Source: Candidatus Hermodarchaeota archaeon (GTDB taxonomy: Archaea > Asgardarchaeota > Hermodarchaeia > Hermodarchaeales > Hermodarchaeaceae). Taken from it: 6,381 nucleotides of DNA. The stretch is taken from assembly GCA_016840185.1 (NCBI GenBank), contig JAEOSV010000305.1, forward strand, positions 1 to 6,381, written 5' to 3'. A model generated the notes under the pieces. The model was given only the letters and a program-made list of their open reading frames with translations, did no database searches and had not been told where the DNA came from. Of the stretch, positions 5,165-6,381 are shown in pieces. Each line of letters starts with the position of its first letter. Positions within the stretch are counted from its first letter, which is position 1. A program made the position numbers and the translations under genes.

Positions 5165-6175
5165 ATGAAGTGGGAGAAGTCGGTTGTAGTATCAATCGTA
5201 CAGGATTCTAATGTTGGAGTCGCTGTTCGAAAAGCCATTAATCTACTCGGTGGAATAAAGAAGTTTGTACATCCGGGCGACAGAGTAGTGATCAAACCCA
5301 ACTTAGTTTTCGCTATGCGACCTTATACTGGGTTTACCACGGATCCAATAGTGGTACGGGCAATTGTTGAGCAGTGTCAACGGATAAACCCTTCAGAAGT
5401 GGTTATTGCGGAAGGTTCAGGTGGCATTGATACGCCAATAGCCTTTCTGAGTTGTGGGTACACCGAACACCTAGGGGATTATGGCATCAAATTTGTGGAT
5501 TTGAATACTACTCCATCCACGAGAGTAGAGGTTCCAAATGGGATTGGAGTAAAAGAGCTGGATATCCCAAATCTCATCCTTGAGTGCGATGCATTAATCA
5601 ATGTACCCAAACTCAAGCTCTACCGACAGATACCTGGACAGCGTGACTGGTCCAGTCTAGCGGTGAAGAACCTTCTCGGCGTTGTTCCAGGAAAAGGGGA
5701 ATACTCTTCATCTCGACCAGAGGGAATTGCAGTTGAGTGTTCACGGGAATTTTGGAAACCTGAAGGCGCATATTTTCATCCCGTGTACAGAAAATGGTGG
5801 CGCCCAGGAGGTCAGCGGAAACAAATCCATACTACTCTCGCTCAGGGTTTGGTCGATGTGAATACGGTTATCAAGCCCGCCCTGAACATCATGGACGCCT
5901 TTATCGTGAGTGATGACGTCAATATGACCACAACAAAGGCCGAGAAGCCTTTTGCACTCAACGCCATCCTTGCTAGTCAAGACCCGTTAGCCCTTGATTG
6001 TATTGCCACTAAGATTAGTGGTATTAATCCTTTTGATATATTGTATCTCAAGCATGCTGCTGATCGAGGAATTGGTCAGTCAGATTACGATAAGATTCAC
6101 GTGCGAGGTACTCCGCTTGAATCTATCATAAGCACATGGAAGACGGCATTGAATAGAGGAAGAAAGTCTGCCTGA
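5165..6175 (+). CDS. DUF362 domain protein
   Basis: A 336-aa cytosolic protein of the DUF362 family (Pfam PF04015), whose biochemical role is not established here; some relatives carry ferredoxin domains. Family landmarks in order: PGDRVVIKPNLV (37-48), GFTTDP (56-61), EVVIAEGSGG (77-86), CDALINVPKLKLY (140-152), LAVKNLLGVVPGKGEY (164-179), QGLVDVNTVIKPALNIMDAF (226-245) and ASQDPLALDCIATKISG (269-285). No CxxCxxC ferredoxin motif is present: the five cysteines (70, 96, 140, 191, 278) are scattered. Between the PGKGEY segment and HTTLAQGLVD there are about 40 residues rich in Trp, Tyr, Arg and Pro (about 180-220), longer than I expect for the family. The ATG at 5165 is the first good start and no strong SD is seen. 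The gene is monocistronic after a terminator. Family very likely, function unknown. Confidence 0.9.
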   Translation: MKWEKSVVVSIVQDSNVGVAVRKAINLLGGIKKFVHPGDRVVIKPNLVFAMRPYTGFTTDPIVVRAIVEQCQRINPSEVVIAEGSGGIDTPIAFLSCGYTEHLGDYGIKFVDLNTTPSTRVEVPNGIGVKELDIPNLILECDALINVPKLKLYRQIPGQRDWSSLAVKNLLGVVPGKGEYSSSRPEGIAVECSREFWKPEGAYFHPVYRKWWRPGGQRKQIHTTLAQGLVDVNTVIKPALNIMDAFIVSDDVNMTTTKAEKPFALNAILASQDPLALDCIATKISGINPFDILYLKHAADRGIGQSDYDKIHVRGTPLESIISTWKTALNRGRKSA

Positions 6176-6381
6176 CATAGTAACCCCGACAAAGTAGGTA
6201 AATACTGTGTTCCCCTTCCAGAAGGAAAAGTGACTATTAGAAGTGATTCTTCCCCCTGAAAATTCTTTACTTTGCTCCTTTATGACAAGTCTTTTTGCCC
6301 ACCGGTTCCATGATAACACTTGTGATTTTATGTCAGGAGATCCGAAGGATCACGTGGTAGATAACCTCATGGGCTGTGCAG
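6176..6381. other. Right-edge stretch, mostly non-coding, possible start of another gene
   Basis: After the DUF362 stop there is no strong terminator. The small hairpins at 6214-6225 and 6240-6252 have only 4-5 bp stems. A plus-strand frame is open from ATG 6330 (or in-frame ATG 6282) to the window edge; it begins MSGDPKDHVVDNLMGCA. It has no clear SD and I do not recognise it, so a gene starting here is possible but not shown. Confidence 0.3.

Noticed and set aside
6214..6225. CCTTC-CA-GAAGG inverted repeat as a terminator for the DUF362 gene
   Set aside because: The loop would be two bases (or the stem only four pairs), and no T run follows.
6080..6319. Minus-strand 79-aa open frame at the right end
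   Set aside because: It overlaps the conserved C-terminus of the DUF362 gene on the opposite strand and has no recognisable domain.

Overview
The window looks archaeal. Its genes have winged-helix and Lrp-type regulators of archaeal style, a DUF362 protein, AT-rich TATA-like boxes ahead of several genes, and GTG, TTG and possibly CTG starts beside strong Shine-Dalgarno (SD) sequences. The regulator plus small membrane protein pair resembles pairs I associate with Asgard/Thorarchaeota-like and other euryarchaeal-type genomes, but the taxon is an inference and is not proven by any marker here. It reads as a patchwork of short transcription units, not one long operon.

Layout from left to right. 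(1) Positions 1-208, minus strand: the N-terminus of a haem catalase, running off the left edge, with a TTG start and a strong SD. (2) 209-378: the catalase control region, with a TATA-like box and a 14-bp palindrome. (3) About 379-645, plus strand: a decayed winged-helix regulator, with no start codon and one in-frame TGA. (4) 701-2218, plus: a 505-aa polytopic membrane protein that looks like a GT-C (dolichyl-phosphate-mannose mannosyltransferase-like) glycosyltransferase. (5) 2331-3064, plus: a two-gene operon with an ATGA overlap, coding an ArsR-like winged-helix protein and a four-helix membrane protein. (6) 3215-4171, minus: a 318-aa regulator made of two tandem Lrp/AsnC-like HTH plus ligand-type modules, with a palindrome over its likely core promoter. 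(7) 4499 (or 4508)-4999, plus: a small secreted protein of unknown function followed by a clear hairpin terminator. (8) 5165-6175, plus: a DUF362 protein, with a 15-bp palindrome upstream. (9) 6176-6381: mostly non-coding, perhaps with the start of another gene at the right edge.

No CRISPR array, tRNA, rRNA, insertion sequence or phage gene is visible. The genes do not form an obvious pathway. Three themes stand out: local regulation (two intact regulators and one dead one), the cell envelope (glycosyltransferase, small membrane protein, secreted protein) and oxidative stress (catalase). The best candidate for an undescribed system is the winged-helix plus membrane protein pair, which may be a one-operon membrane sensor and DNA-binding switch. 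The likely CTG start of the secreted protein also deserves a check.
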